64,000 nt of DNA, from assembly GCA_947623505.1 (NCBI GenBank), contig CANQGT010000004.1, forward strand, positions 62,001 through 126,000, in the 5' to 3' direction. Below, piece after piece: positions 48,340 to 56,822 of the stretch (the stretch's first letter is position 1; each line of letters opens with the position of its first letter). The notes under the pieces are model-generated. The model saw only the letters and a list, made by a program, of their open reading frames with translations, was not told the DNA's origin and made no database searches. The position numbers and the translations under genes are program-made. The DNA is from an uncultured Clostridia bacterium (GTDB taxonomy: Bacteria > Bacillota > Clostridia > Oscillospirales > Acutalibacteraceae).

Positions 48340-51300
48340 ATGTCTTGCTTTTCGGAAATTTTGAAAAAGAGCAATGAGTTTTCAAGCCTCGTCAAAAGCG
48401 TCTCCCCCAACGGCGCGCCTGTCGGGGCAATAGGCGTTTCCGACGCTTTCAAAGCTCCCCTGATACATTCTCTTGCGGAGATGAAAAACCTAAACGCGCT
48501 GATAATAACTCCCGACGAAGCTTCCGCCGTGAAAATGAAAGAGGATCTCTCCGCTCTGCAAAACGGGGTTTTACTTTACCCCTCGCGTGAATTTACCTTT
48601 CAGCGCGTGGCAGGCGCTTCGCACGAGTTTGAGCATATACGTTTAGGCGTTTTGTCAAAAATGTCAAAGGGCGATTACAGCGCCGTTGTTTGCAGCGTGA
48701 GCGCCGCGTGCCAGATGACGATGCCGCCCGAGGCGCTGAAACGCCTTTCCTTTGAAATTTCAACGGGCGACGAAATCGATATTCAAGAAACGGCGCGGCG
48801 GCTTGCCGACGCGGGCTACAGCCGTTACGATCAGGTTGACGGCGTATCACAGTTTTCCGTAAGGGGCGGCATAATCGATATTTTTCCGCCCGGCGCGTCC
48901 GAGCCTTACAGAATAGAGCTTTGGGGCGACACGGTGGATTCAGTCTGCACCTTTGACGTTGTAAGCCAGCGGCGCACGGCTTTCGTAAAAAAAGCCGAAA
49001 TAATTCCGGCAAACGAGGTTTTGGCGGGCAGTGCCGAAAAATTCGCCGGCAAAATCGAAAAATTCGCCGCTTCGTTAAAGGGCAAAGCCGTAAAGGCGCG
49101 TGAAAGCCTAAACGCCGACGCGGATATTTTGAAAAACGGCGGTTCGCTTGTGAGCGCGGACAGATACCTGCCGCTGATTTACGAGAGCGCGGGCATTTTC
49201 GACTATTCGGAAGGCCTTGTTTTCGTCTGCGAAACGGCAAAAACAAAAGAGCGCTTTACGGCGCTGCAAAAGCTTACGGCGGAGCAGCTGAAATGGTATC
49301 TTGAAAGCGGCGATCTCTGCAAGGGGCTCGATAAATTCTTTCTTGATTTTGAAGAGCTCGTAAAGCAGTATAATTCACGCGGGGCGGTATATCTCGATTC
49401 CCTGCCGAGGGGCTCGTTTGACACGCCCGTTTCGCATCTTTCCTCTTTCATCGTGCAGAGCTTCGGCGCATGGGACGGCACGCTGAAACGGCTTTGCGAG
49501 GAAATAAAGCCGCTTTACGACAGCGGCTACACCGTATATGTTATGGCGGGCTCGCAGCGAGCGGGAAGAGCCCTTGCCCTTGATCTTTCAAACGAGGGAT
49601 ACAACGCCTTTTTCTTTGAAAAACCGCCGCGCGAGCTTCAAGGCGGAGCCGTTTCGGTAGCCGGCGGAGCCGTCAGCCGGGGCTTTCAGCTTTCGGATAT
49701 AAAATTCGCTCTGTTCACATATTCCAAGGCGGTGCAGAAAAAAAGCAAATCGCGCCGCGTGGACGCTAAAAACGCGATACATTCCCTTGACGAGCTTTCC
49801 GTGGGTGACTATATAGTTCACAACGTTCACGGAATCGGTATCTTTGAGGGGATACATTCGCTTGAAATAAAAAACGTCAAAAAGGATTATATAAAAATAT
49901 CCTATGCTAAGGGAGACACGCTTTACGTTCCCGTAACACAGCTTGACCTTGTTTCAAAATACGTTGGGCCGAGAGAGGACAGCAGGGTAAAAATAAACCG
50001 TCTCGGAGGCAGCGAGTGGAAAAAGACCAAGGAGCGCGTGCGCGCTTCCGTTAAGGATATGGCCAAAGAGCTTATAGCGCTTTACGCAAAAAGACTTAGC
50101 ACAAAAGGGCACGCGTTTTCAGAGGATACCGATATGCAACGCGATTTTGAACTGCGCTTTGCCTATGAGGAAACGGAGGATCAGCTTCGCAGCGCGGATG
50201 AAATAAAGGGCGATATGGAACGCCCCGCGCCTATGGACAGACTGCTCTGCGGCGACGTGGGCTTCGGAAAAACCGAGGTGGCTCTGAGGGCGGCGTTCAA
50301 ATGCGTTTCGGAAAGCAAGCAGTGCGCCGTGCTGGTGCCCACCACCGTGCTTGCGATGCAGCATTACAACACGATAAAAGCGCGTATGGAAGCGTTTCCC
50401 GTAAGAATAGAAATGCTCTCGCGCTTTGTGCCGCCCAAAAAGCAGAAAGAGATAATCGCCGACCTTGAGCGGGGAAAGGTAGACCTGCTTGTCGGAACGC
50501 ACAGGATAATCGGCAGGGATATAAAATTTAAGGATCTCGGCCTGCTTATAGTGGATGAGGAACAGCGTTTCGGCGTTGCGCAAAAGGAAAAAATAAAAGA
50601 AAAATTTCCGAGGGTGGACGTATTGACGCTCTCGGCCACCCCGATACCGCGAACTCTTAATATGGCCATGAGCGGAATACGGGATATGAGCATACTTGAG
50701 GAGGCGCCGGGAGACAGGCACCCCGTTCAAACATACGTTATCGAATACGATTTCGACGTGCTTGCCGAGGCGATGGAAAGGGAGCTCGCGAGGGGCGGCC
50801 AGTGCTATTACCTTCACAATAACATAGACACGATAGAGCACACGGCGGTAAGAATAAAAAAAGCGCTTCCCTACGCTAACGTGGGGATCGCACACGGCAG
50901 AATGACGGAGGAGGAGCTTTCCGACGTTTGGGGAAGACTTCTTAACGGAGAGATCGATATTCTTGTCTGCACCACGATAATCGAAACGGGAATAGATATA
51001 GCGAACGTAAACACGCTTATAATAGAAAACGCCGACAGAATGGGCCTTGCCCAGCTTCATCAGATAAGGGGCAGAGTAGGCAGAAGCTCGCGGCGGGCAT
51101 TTGCCTATCTGACCTTTACAAGGGGAAAAGAGCTTTCGGAGACGGCATATAAACGCCTTGAGGCAATAAGAGAATACACGGAATTCGGCTCCGGCTTCAA
51201 AATAGCGATGAGAGATCTTGAAATAAGGGGCGCGGGCTCCATACTCGGCAGCCGGCAGCACGGTCATATGGAATCGGTCGGATATGATATGTATCTGAAG

Positions 51301-51801
51301 CTTTTGAGCGACGCCGTTGCCGAAGAAAAAGGCGAAAAAAGCGAAAAAGAGCAGGAAAGGGAATGCCTTATCGATCTGCCCGTTGACGCGCATATACCCG
51401 AGGATTACATTTCATCCACCGCGCGGCGGCTTTCAATGTATAAACGCATAGCGGCGATACGCACCGACGCGGACGCTAACGACGTATGCGACGAACTGAA
51501 GGACAGATTCGGACCGCCTCCCGAGGCGATATACGGCCTTATCGAAACGGCGCTTTTGAGAAACAAGGCGGCCGCGATCGGAATTTATGAAATTTCGCAA
51601 AAAAGCGGTTCCGTTCTGTTTTATATGAACGAGCCGGACATAAAATTCGTTATGGCTCTGAACCGTGAAATGAAAGGCCGCGTTATGCTTTCCGCGGGGA
51701 AAAAAGCGTATATCGCCGTAAAGCCGGATTATGAAAGCCCGCTTGAAACGGTCAGAAATTCGCTTGAAATAATGAATCGCGTTTTGAATGAAAATGAATA
51801 A
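48340..51801 (+). CDS. mfd: Transcription-repair coupling factor
   Basis: 1153 residues. UvrB-homology module at the N-terminus (SREFTFQRVAGASHE), the CarD-like RNA-polymerase interaction domain near 485-560 (VGDYIVHNVHGIGIFEG), SF2 helicase with GDVGFGKTEVAL (about 640), VDEEQRFGV and LSATPIPRTLNMAMSG, and a C-terminal regulatory domain. It removes stalled RNA polymerase and recruits UvrA. Next gene is 41 nt away. Confidence 0.97.
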   Translation: MSCFSEILKKSNEFSSLVKSVSPNGAPVGAIGVSDAFKAPLIHSLAEMKNLNALIITPDEASAVKMKEDLSALQNGVLLYPSREFTFQRVAGASHEFEHIRLGVLSKMSKGDYSAVVCSVSAACQMTMPPEALKRLSFEISTGDEIDIQETARRLADAGYSRYDQVDGVSQFSVRGGIIDIFPPGASEPYRIELWGDTVDSVCTFDVVSQRRTAFVKKAEIIPANEVLAGSAEKFAGKIEKFAASLKGKAVKARESLNADADILKNGGSLVSADRYLPLIYESAGIFDYSEGLVFVCETAKTKERFTALQKLTAEQLKWYLESGDLCKGLDKFFLDFEELVKQYNSRGAVYLDSLPRGSFDTPVSHLSSFIVQSFGAWDGTLKRLCEEIKPLYDSGYTVYVMAGSQRAGRALALDLSNEGYNAFFFEKPPRELQGGAVSVAGGAVSRGFQLSDIKFALFTYSKAVQKKSKSRRVDAKNAIHSLDELSVGDYIVHNVHGIGIFEGIHSLEIKNVKKDYIKISYAKGDTLYVPVTQLDLVSKYVGPREDSRVKINRLGGSEWKKTKERVRASVKDMAKELIALYAKRLSTKGHAFSEDTDMQRDFELRFAYEETEDQLRSADEIKGDMERPAPMDRLLCGDVGFGKTEVALRAAFKCVSESKQCAVLVPTTVLAMQHYNTIKARMEAFPVRIEMLSRFVPPKKQKEIIADLERGKVDLLVGTHRIIGRDIKFKDLGLLIVDEEQRFGVAQKEKIKEKFPRVDVLTLSATPIPRTLNMAMSGIRDMSILEEAPGDRHPVQTYVIEYDFDVLAEAMERELARGGQCYYLHNNIDTIEHTAVRIKKALPYANVGIAHGRMTEEELSDVWGRLLNGEIDILVCTTIIETGIDIANVNTLIIENADRMGLAQLHQIRGRVGRSSRRAFAYLTFTRGKELSETAYKRLEAIREYTEFGSGFKIAMRDLEIRGAGSILGSRQHGHMESVGYDMYLKLLSDAVAEEKGEKSEKEQERECLIDLPVDAHIPEDYISSTARRLSMYKRIAAIRTDADANDVCDELKDRFGPPPEAIYGLIETALLRNKAAAIGIYEISQKSGSVLFYMNEPDIKFVMALNREMKGRVMLSAGKKAYIAVKPDYESPLETVRNSLEIMNRVLNENE

Positions 51802-51842
51802 TATAAATCCGCCGTGGGCATAATGCTCTTGAGGTGTTTTAT

Positions 51843-52541
51843 ATGTCATCAAATTCAAAAGCAAACAGAGCAAACAAAAATATGCGGGCGCTGTTTTCCG
51901 TCATATGTATTTCTATTATTGCCCTCGGGCTTATCGTTTATTTTTCCACCCGCTCGGGCAATAACGATATAGTAAACGAAAATACGACCATTGAAGATAC
52001 GACGGAGGTTCAAAAAAGCGTAACGGTGCAGGATACAACCGCGCAAAGTACTTCAAAAACCACTACGGAAAAGAAACCCGAAACCACAACGCAGAGCACC
52101 TCCATGCCTCTTTCAGACACAAACACGCCTTTCGTGAGCTTTTATAAGTATCCGGTGGGCGAAACGGCGGCAAAGGGCTACACGGAGGAGCTTGTTTACA
52201 ACTCGACGATGGGCGATTACAGAAGCCATACGGCGGTCGATTTTAAAGGCAGCGAGGGCGAAGAGGTGTACGCCGTCAACGACGGCATCGTTTTAAATGT
52301 CTATAACGACGCCCTTTACGGTATGACCGTTGAGATTGACCACGGCGGAAAGCTTGTCGCCAAATACTGCGGCCTTGACGTTGTGAATGTTTCAAAGGGG
52401 GATTCTGTCCTTATAGGTTCCTGCGTCGGCACGCTCGGCAAGGTGCCGTTTGAGTCCGCCGACGGCTGCCATCTTCATTTTGAAACAAAATTTGAGGGCA
52501 AATATGTGAATCCGCTTGACGCTATGGGAAAAACGGACTGA
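51843..52541 (+). CDS. M23-family cell-wall endopeptidase
   Basis: 232 residues from ATG 51843, preceded by GAGGTG. One N-terminal helix (ALFSVICISIIALGLIVYF), a Thr-rich linker (about 42-90), then LytM: HTAVDFKG carries the first metal His and Asp, and HLHFETKF the HxH. Both ligand sets are intact, so it should be active on peptidoglycan cross-links. Resembles SpoIIQ-type proteins in shape; sporulation role not shown. Confidence 0.9.
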   Translation: MSSNSKANRANKNMRALFSVICISIIALGLIVYFSTRSGNNDIVNENTTIEDTTEVQKSVTVQDTTAQSTSKTTTEKKPETTTQSTSMPLSDTNTPFVSFYKYPVGETAAKGYTEELVYNSTMGDYRSHTAVDFKGSEGEEVYAVNDGIVLNVYNDALYGMTVEIDHGGKLVAKYCGLDVVNVSKGDSVLIGSCVGTLGKVPFESADGCHLHFETKFEGKYVNPLDAMGKTD

Positions 52542-52554
52542 TAACAGCACAAAA

Positions 52555-52600
52555 AAAACGACTGCAAGCCTATCCTTTTGGATTACTTGCGGTCGTTTTT
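52555..52600. terminator. Bidirectional terminator
   Basis: AAAACGACTGCAAG (52555-52568) and CTTGCGGTCGTTTT (about 52586-52599) with one G-U pair, T-runs on both strands. Separates the M23 gene from the convergent antiporter. Confidence 0.8.
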
Positions 52601-52646
52601 TATTTTGTCTGTTTTTACAACTCTTTATTTTCGTGAGCCTTACCTG

Positions 52647-53705
52647 CTACTTCGCAAAGAAAGTGTAGGCGATATACGCCGCGTAGCCGGCAAGCATTAT
52701 CACGCCCTGCGAACGGTGAAACTTCTTTGTTATAATAGTCGGAATTACGGCGATGGAAATAGCGGCGAGGCAGACTATCATATCAATCTCAACCGACGGC
52801 GCCGAAACAGCGAGCATACCGTTTCCGCCTCCCGCCGATACGGCCGAACATATCGGAAGAATAAGCGAAAGATCGATTATATTTGCCCCGAGAATGTTGC
52901 CGACCGAAAGCGAGCCCGCCTTTTTGCGTATCGCCGTTATCGTTGTAACGAGCTCCGGCAGCGAAGTGCCTATCGCTATTGCGAAAACGCTTATTATTCT
53001 TTGCGGAATACCGAGGCTTTCGGCTATCTGAGTGCCGTAATTTACAAGAAGCTGAGCGCCCGCGACTATCCCCGCCGCTCCGAGTACGAAAAAGGCTATG
53101 TTTTTGGCCCAATCCTTTGACGTCGCGGAGGCTTTGGTGGGGATAATGCCGTCCTCCGTCTGGAGGCCGATATTATCGGGGCTCGGCTCTATCTGAACGT
53201 TTTCTTTTTTAAGGGAAATGAAGTTTTCGATAAAGAACGCGATAAAGAGCGCGACAAGAACGATTATACCCGCCCAAGTGAGGTGGTAATACATATTCGT
53301 TTCGCCCTCAAATGTGAGTTCCTCTTTTTGTGTGAATATGCACCCCAAGACAAGCGCCACGGAAGTGCCCAGCATAATGAGCGCCTTCGGGGCAAATTCC
53401 CTGCGCTTAACGGCAAACGGCATACAGACAATGAAAAGGCCGAGTATCATAGCGGAATTGGCAGTAACCGAGCCGATGGCATTTCCCGCGGCCATATCCA
53501 CGTTGCCCTGCGCGGTGGCGGTTATGCTTACTATCATTTCGGGGAGCGTTGTGGCTATTGAAACTATCGTTGCGCCGATAACAAACTTCGGCACGCCCGC
53601 AACCTCGGCGATCCAGCTTGCGGAATCAACAAACCAGTCTCCGCCCTTTATTATAAGTACAAGACCTATTATAAATAAAACATACATTAAAACCGTGGCA
53701 CCCAT
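52647..53705 (-). CDS. Calcium/sodium antiporter (CaCA family)
   Basis: 352 residues with about ten membrane helices in two repeats. Ion-binding alpha motifs: GATIVSIATTLPEMIVS in repeat 1 and AIAIGTSLPELVTTI in repeat 2, with GNAIGSVTANSAM and GNILGANIIDLSLIL partners. A cytoplasmic loop with charged residues lies at about 165-200. Exchanges Na+ for Ca2+. Confidence 0.93.
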   Translation of the reverse strand: MGATVLMYVLFIIGLVLIIKGGDWFVDSASWIAEVAGVPKFVIGATIVSIATTLPEMIVSITATAQGNVDMAAGNAIGSVTANSAMILGLFIVCMPFAVKRREFAPKALIMLGTSVALVLGCIFTQKEELTFEGETNMYYHLTWAGIIVLVALFIAFFIENFISLKKENVQIEPSPDNIGLQTEDGIIPTKASATSKDWAKNIAFFVLGAAGIVAGAQLLVNYGTQIAESLGIPQRIISVFAIAIGTSLPELVTTITAIRKKAGSLSVGNILGANIIDLSLILPICSAVSAGGGNGMLAVSAPSVEIDMIVCLAAISIAVIPTIITKKFHRSQGVIMLAGYAAYIAYTFFAK

Positions 53706-53851
53706 AATATACCGCCTTCCGCCTTTCGCGTTTTTAATTTATATTACATTTTATTTTTCCTCTTGTCAATGATGAAGCGCATTTATTTATTAACGGTTGT
53801 CAAATTCGATTTTATGTGATAAAATTACACTGAAATTTTATTGAAGGCAGT

Positions 53852-55066
53852 GTGTTTTTATTGTTTCATAATATCGCCGACAAAAAGAAACTTATCGAAA
53901 TACTGATACCGATAATTATCGCGGCGGCCGTATTCACGGCTGTTTTAATAAGCGGCCGTGTCACAAAAAATCTTGACGAAACAAAGCCGACGGCGCAAAC
54001 TACCGAAAAAAGCGAAGAGCCCTCCGCACCGTCAAAATCCTCGGGAAGCGGCGTTGTTACGCTTACGGCGGTCGGCGACAATCTTATTCAGGAGCAGCTT
54101 ATCGCCGCCGGTCAATCGGAGGACGGAACAGAGGATTACAGTTCTTTTTACGCGAATATCTCAAAGTATCTGTCATCGTCGGATATAGCCGCGATAAATC
54201 AGGAAACGGTGCTCGGCGGCTCTGATTTCGACTATTCGGGTTATCCGCTCTACAATACGCCGTGGGCGGTGGGCGAGGCGGCGGCAGACGCGGGCTTTAA
54301 CCTTTTTACCTGCGCGACCGAGCACGCTCTTGATATGGGCTATGAGGGAATACGGCAGGAATGCGCCTTTTTCGATAAGCGGCCCGATACTGTGCATCTC
54401 GGCACGCACACCTCGGAATCGGATTACTCAAGCATTAAATATATAAAGAAAAACAATATAGTTTTTGCCTTGCTCAATTATACGCACGGCACCAACGGCA
54501 TACTCGCCCCCGACGATAAGCAGTGGTGCGTTGATATTATGGATAAAGAAAAAATCACGCGCGACATTAAAGAAGCGCGCGGCAAGGCCGACGTTGTGGT
54601 GGTTTTTCCGCACTGGGGCACCGAAAACAGCATAGACGTGACTTCATACCAAAAGGAATACGTGCAGTTTTTTTCCGATTTGGGGGTTGACATAGTTATA
54701 GGCACCCATCCGCACGTGCTTCAGCAGGTGGAATGGATAGAAAATTCCGAAACAGGCCGCCGAATGCTTGTTTATTATTCCCTGGGCAATTTCATATCAT
54801 ATCAGACGGGGCTCGATCAGCTCTGCGGAGGAATGGCTCAGATAAAAATAGAGAAAACCCGCCGGGGAACAACCGTTTCCTCCGCAAAGCTTATTCCCAC
54901 CGTGTGCTGGTACAATGAAACGAACGGAGATTACAGCTTCACGGTCTATGCCCTTTCGGATTACACGAAAGACATTGCCAAAACTCACTTCCTTTTCGGC
55001 TCGGGAGCCACACCTGAATATTTTACAAAGCTGGTTGACAAAGTTATACCCAAAGAATTTTTATAA
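53852..55066 (+). CDS. CapA-family (poly-gamma-glutamate/capsule-type) metallophosphatase-like protein
   Basis: 404 residues from GTG 53852, preceded by GAAGGCA. N-terminal helix (IEILIPIIIAAAVFTAVLI), a Ser/Pro linker, then LTAVGDNLIQEQLI (metal Asp/Asn), INQETVLGG, NYTHGTNG and FPHWGTENS and IGTHPHVLQQVEWIE. Anchored outside the cell. Works on capsule or unknown phosphoester; no cap genes near. Confidence 0.88.
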   Translation: MFLLFHNIADKKKLIEILIPIIIAAAVFTAVLISGRVTKNLDETKPTAQTTEKSEEPSAPSKSSGSGVVTLTAVGDNLIQEQLIAAGQSEDGTEDYSSFYANISKYLSSSDIAAINQETVLGGSDFDYSGYPLYNTPWAVGEAAADAGFNLFTCATEHALDMGYEGIRQECAFFDKRPDTVHLGTHTSESDYSSIKYIKKNNIVFALLNYTHGTNGILAPDDKQWCVDIMDKEKITRDIKEARGKADVVVVFPHWGTENSIDVTSYQKEYVQFFSDLGVDIVIGTHPHVLQQVEWIENSETGRRMLVYYSLGNFISYQTGLDQLCGGMAQIKIEKTRRGTTVSSAKLIPTVCWYNETNGDYSFTVYALSDYTKDIAKTHFLFGSGATPEYFTKLVDKVIPKEFL

Positions 55067-55133
55067 AATGCACAAAAGTTATACCGCATCGCCCCCGGCA
55101 AAACCGCAGATTATATAAAAATGGCGAATTTTG

Positions 55134-55163
55134 TTGACTTTTTCGCCTCTGCGAAGATATAAT
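55134..55163 (+). promoter_or_regulatory. Promoter of glnA
   Basis: TTGACT (55134-55139), 18-bp spacer, TATAAT (55158-55163), giving a leader of about 70 nt. Confidence 0.75.
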
Positions 55164-55180
55164 GATAATGTAGTAAGAAC

Positions 55181-55210
55181 AAAGGCGTTCCGATATTTCG
55201 GAGCGCCTTT
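55181..55210 (+). promoter_or_regulatory. Terminator-like attenuator hairpin in the glnA leader
   Basis: AAAGGCGTTCCGA (55181-55193) pairs with TCGGAGCGCCTTT (55198-55210) with one G-U pair and a TATT loop. CTCTATTTTA follows. It lies between promoter and start codon, so it would reduce transcription unless bypassed. The loop does not match the ANTAR pattern. Confidence 0.6.
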
Positions 55211-55237
55211 CTCTATTTTAATACGGAGGTAGGAATT

Positions 55238-56578
55238 ATGAGTAAATTCACCAAAGAAGAAATACTTAAAGACGCGGCGGAAAAAAACGTTGAATTTGTA
55301 AGACTTCAGTTTACGGACGTTTTCGGCTGGATGAAAAACGTTGCTATCACCGTTTCTCAGCTTGAAAAAGCGCTTGACAACGAGTGTATGTTCGACGGTT
55401 CCTCAATAGACGGCTTCGTTCGTATTGACGAATCGGATATGTATCTTCATCCCGACCTTGATTCTTGGTCGATTTTCCCGTGGAGAACGTTCAACGGCAA
55501 AACGACAGCCCGCTTGATCTGCTCGGTATATATGGCGGATAACAAAACGCCGTTTTTGGGAGATCCCAAAAACGTTCTCAAAAAGGTTATTTCCGAGGCG
55601 GAAGAAATGGGTTACGGCTTTAACGTCGGCCCGGAGCTTGAATTTTTCCTTTTCAAGAGAGACGAGGACGGCAATCCCACCACAATGATGACCGACAAGG
55701 GCGGCTACTTTGATTTAAACCCGATAGACGCGGGCGAAAACTGCCGCCGGGACATTTGCCTTGCGCTTGAGGATATGGGATATGAAATCGAGGCTTCGCA
55801 CCACGAGGTGGCAGAATCTCAGCACGAGATAGATTTCAGATTCGACGACGTAATGACAACCGCCGACAGAGTTATGACATTCAAGCACGTTGTAAAAACA
55901 TACGCAACGAAGCACGGCCTGTACGCCACATTTATGGCTAAGCCCGTTTTCGGTATCAACGGCTCGGGTATGCACACGAATATGAGCCTTTACAATCTCG
56001 CGGACGGCTCCAACGCATTTGACGATCCCACCGATCCGCTCGGCCTTTCAAAAACGGCCTATTCGTTTATCGCCGGAATAATAGAACATATCAAGGGCAT
56101 CACCCCGTTTTCAAACCCCACAACGAACTCCTACAAGAGGCTCGTTCCCGGCTATGAGGCTCCGTGCTATATAGCGTGGTCGGCTTCAAACCGTTCGTCG
56201 CTCGTCCGCATCCCCGCCGCGAGAGGCAAGGGAACGCGCGTTGAGCTTCGCTGCCCCGATCCCACCTGCAACCCCTATCTTGAAATGGCGCTTTGCCTTG
56301 CTGCCGGACTTGACGGCATCAAGAAAAATATGGCTCCTCCCGCTCCCGTTGATTACAATGTTTTCGACCTCAACGCAAAGCAGCTTGAGGAAGCGGGTAT
56401 CGACTGCCTGCCCGGCAACCTCATCGAAGCCGTAAAAGCCGCCGAGGCGGATCCGTTCATCAAAGAGACGGTGGGTAGCCACGTTTTCAACGCCTATATC
56501 GAGGGCAAGAAAAACGAGTGGGACGAATACCGCACTCAGGTCACCGAATGGGAGATAAACAGGTATCTCAAAAAGTAA
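55238..56578 (+). CDS. glnA: Glutamine synthetase, type I (alpha)
   Basis: 446 residues, the length of the Bacillus-type enzyme without the adenylylation loop. Motifs: [69 protein letters not shown]. Makes glutamine from ammonia and glutamate. Ribosome site GGAGGTAGG. Followed by amt on the same strand. Confidence 0.96.
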   Translation: MSKFTKEEILKDAAEKNVEFVRLQFTDVFGWMKNVAITVSQLEKALDNECMFDGSSIDGFVRIDESDMYLHPDLDSWSIFPWRTFNGKTTARLICSVYMADNKTPFLGDPKNVLKKVISEAEEMGYGFNVGPELEFFLFKRDEDGNPTTMMTDKGGYFDLNPIDAGENCRRDICLALEDMGYEIEASHHEVAESQHEIDFRFDDVMTTADRVMTFKHVVKTYATKHGLYATFMAKPVFGINGSGMHTNMSLYNLADGSNAFDDPTDPLGLSKTAYSFIAGIIEHIKGITPFSNPTTNSYKRLVPGYEAPCYIAWSASNRSSLVRIPAARGKGTRVELRCPDPTCNPYLEMALCLAAGLDGIKKNMAPPAPVDYNVFDLNAKQLEEAGIDCLPGNLIEAVKAAEADPFIKETVGSHVFNAYIEGKKNEWDEYRTQVTEWEINRYLKK

Positions 56579-56624
56579 AAGCGATTTTAACCTAACCTCT
56601 CTTTTGGCAGAAATGCCGATATTT

Positions 56625-56652
56625 TGCCGGCGCGGGTGCGCCCGTGCCGGCA
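56625..56652 (+). promoter_or_regulatory. Strong hairpin at the glnA-amt junction
   Basis: TGCCGGC-GCGGG (56625-56636) pairs with CCCGT-GCCGGCA (56641-56652), a 12-bp stem with a TGCG loop and no T-run. It stands where the first hairpin of an ANTAR target pair would be, but the loop lacks the A..G pattern. Confidence 0.5.
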
Positions 56653-56657
56653 ATCCG

Positions 56658-56713
56658 AATACACAACGGAGTGTATTTCACGCTTACGCGGTGAGATGCG
56701 CTCTTTTTTTATT
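56658..56713 (+). promoter_or_regulatory. ANTAR-type antiterminator hairpin overlapping an intrinsic terminator, amt leader
   Basis: AATACAC-AACGGA-GTGTATT (56658-56677) is a perfect 7-bp stem with a hexaloop that has A at position 1 and G at position 4, as ANTAR-bound loops do. Its 3' arm is also part of the terminator stem: 56669-56681 pairs with 56691-56703 (13 bp, three G-U), then TTTTTTT (56704-56710). The two folds exclude each other. Further on are a perfect ATTTCAA-A-TTGAAAT palindrome (56711-56725) and a hairpin GGCGGA/TCCGCC (56744-56770). Confidence 0.68.
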
Positions 56714-56822
56714 TCAAATTGAAATTGCAACAAGATATTTACGGGCGGATTTGCGGTTTTAAATTCCGCCTGTTGAGCAAAAATTTATTTTCTGTCTTTA
56801 ACAGACTACAGGAGGAAAAATT

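Noticed and set aside
50119-51393. 424-codon minus-strand frame inside mfd
   Set aside because: Antisense to mfd, no motifs, no ribosome site.
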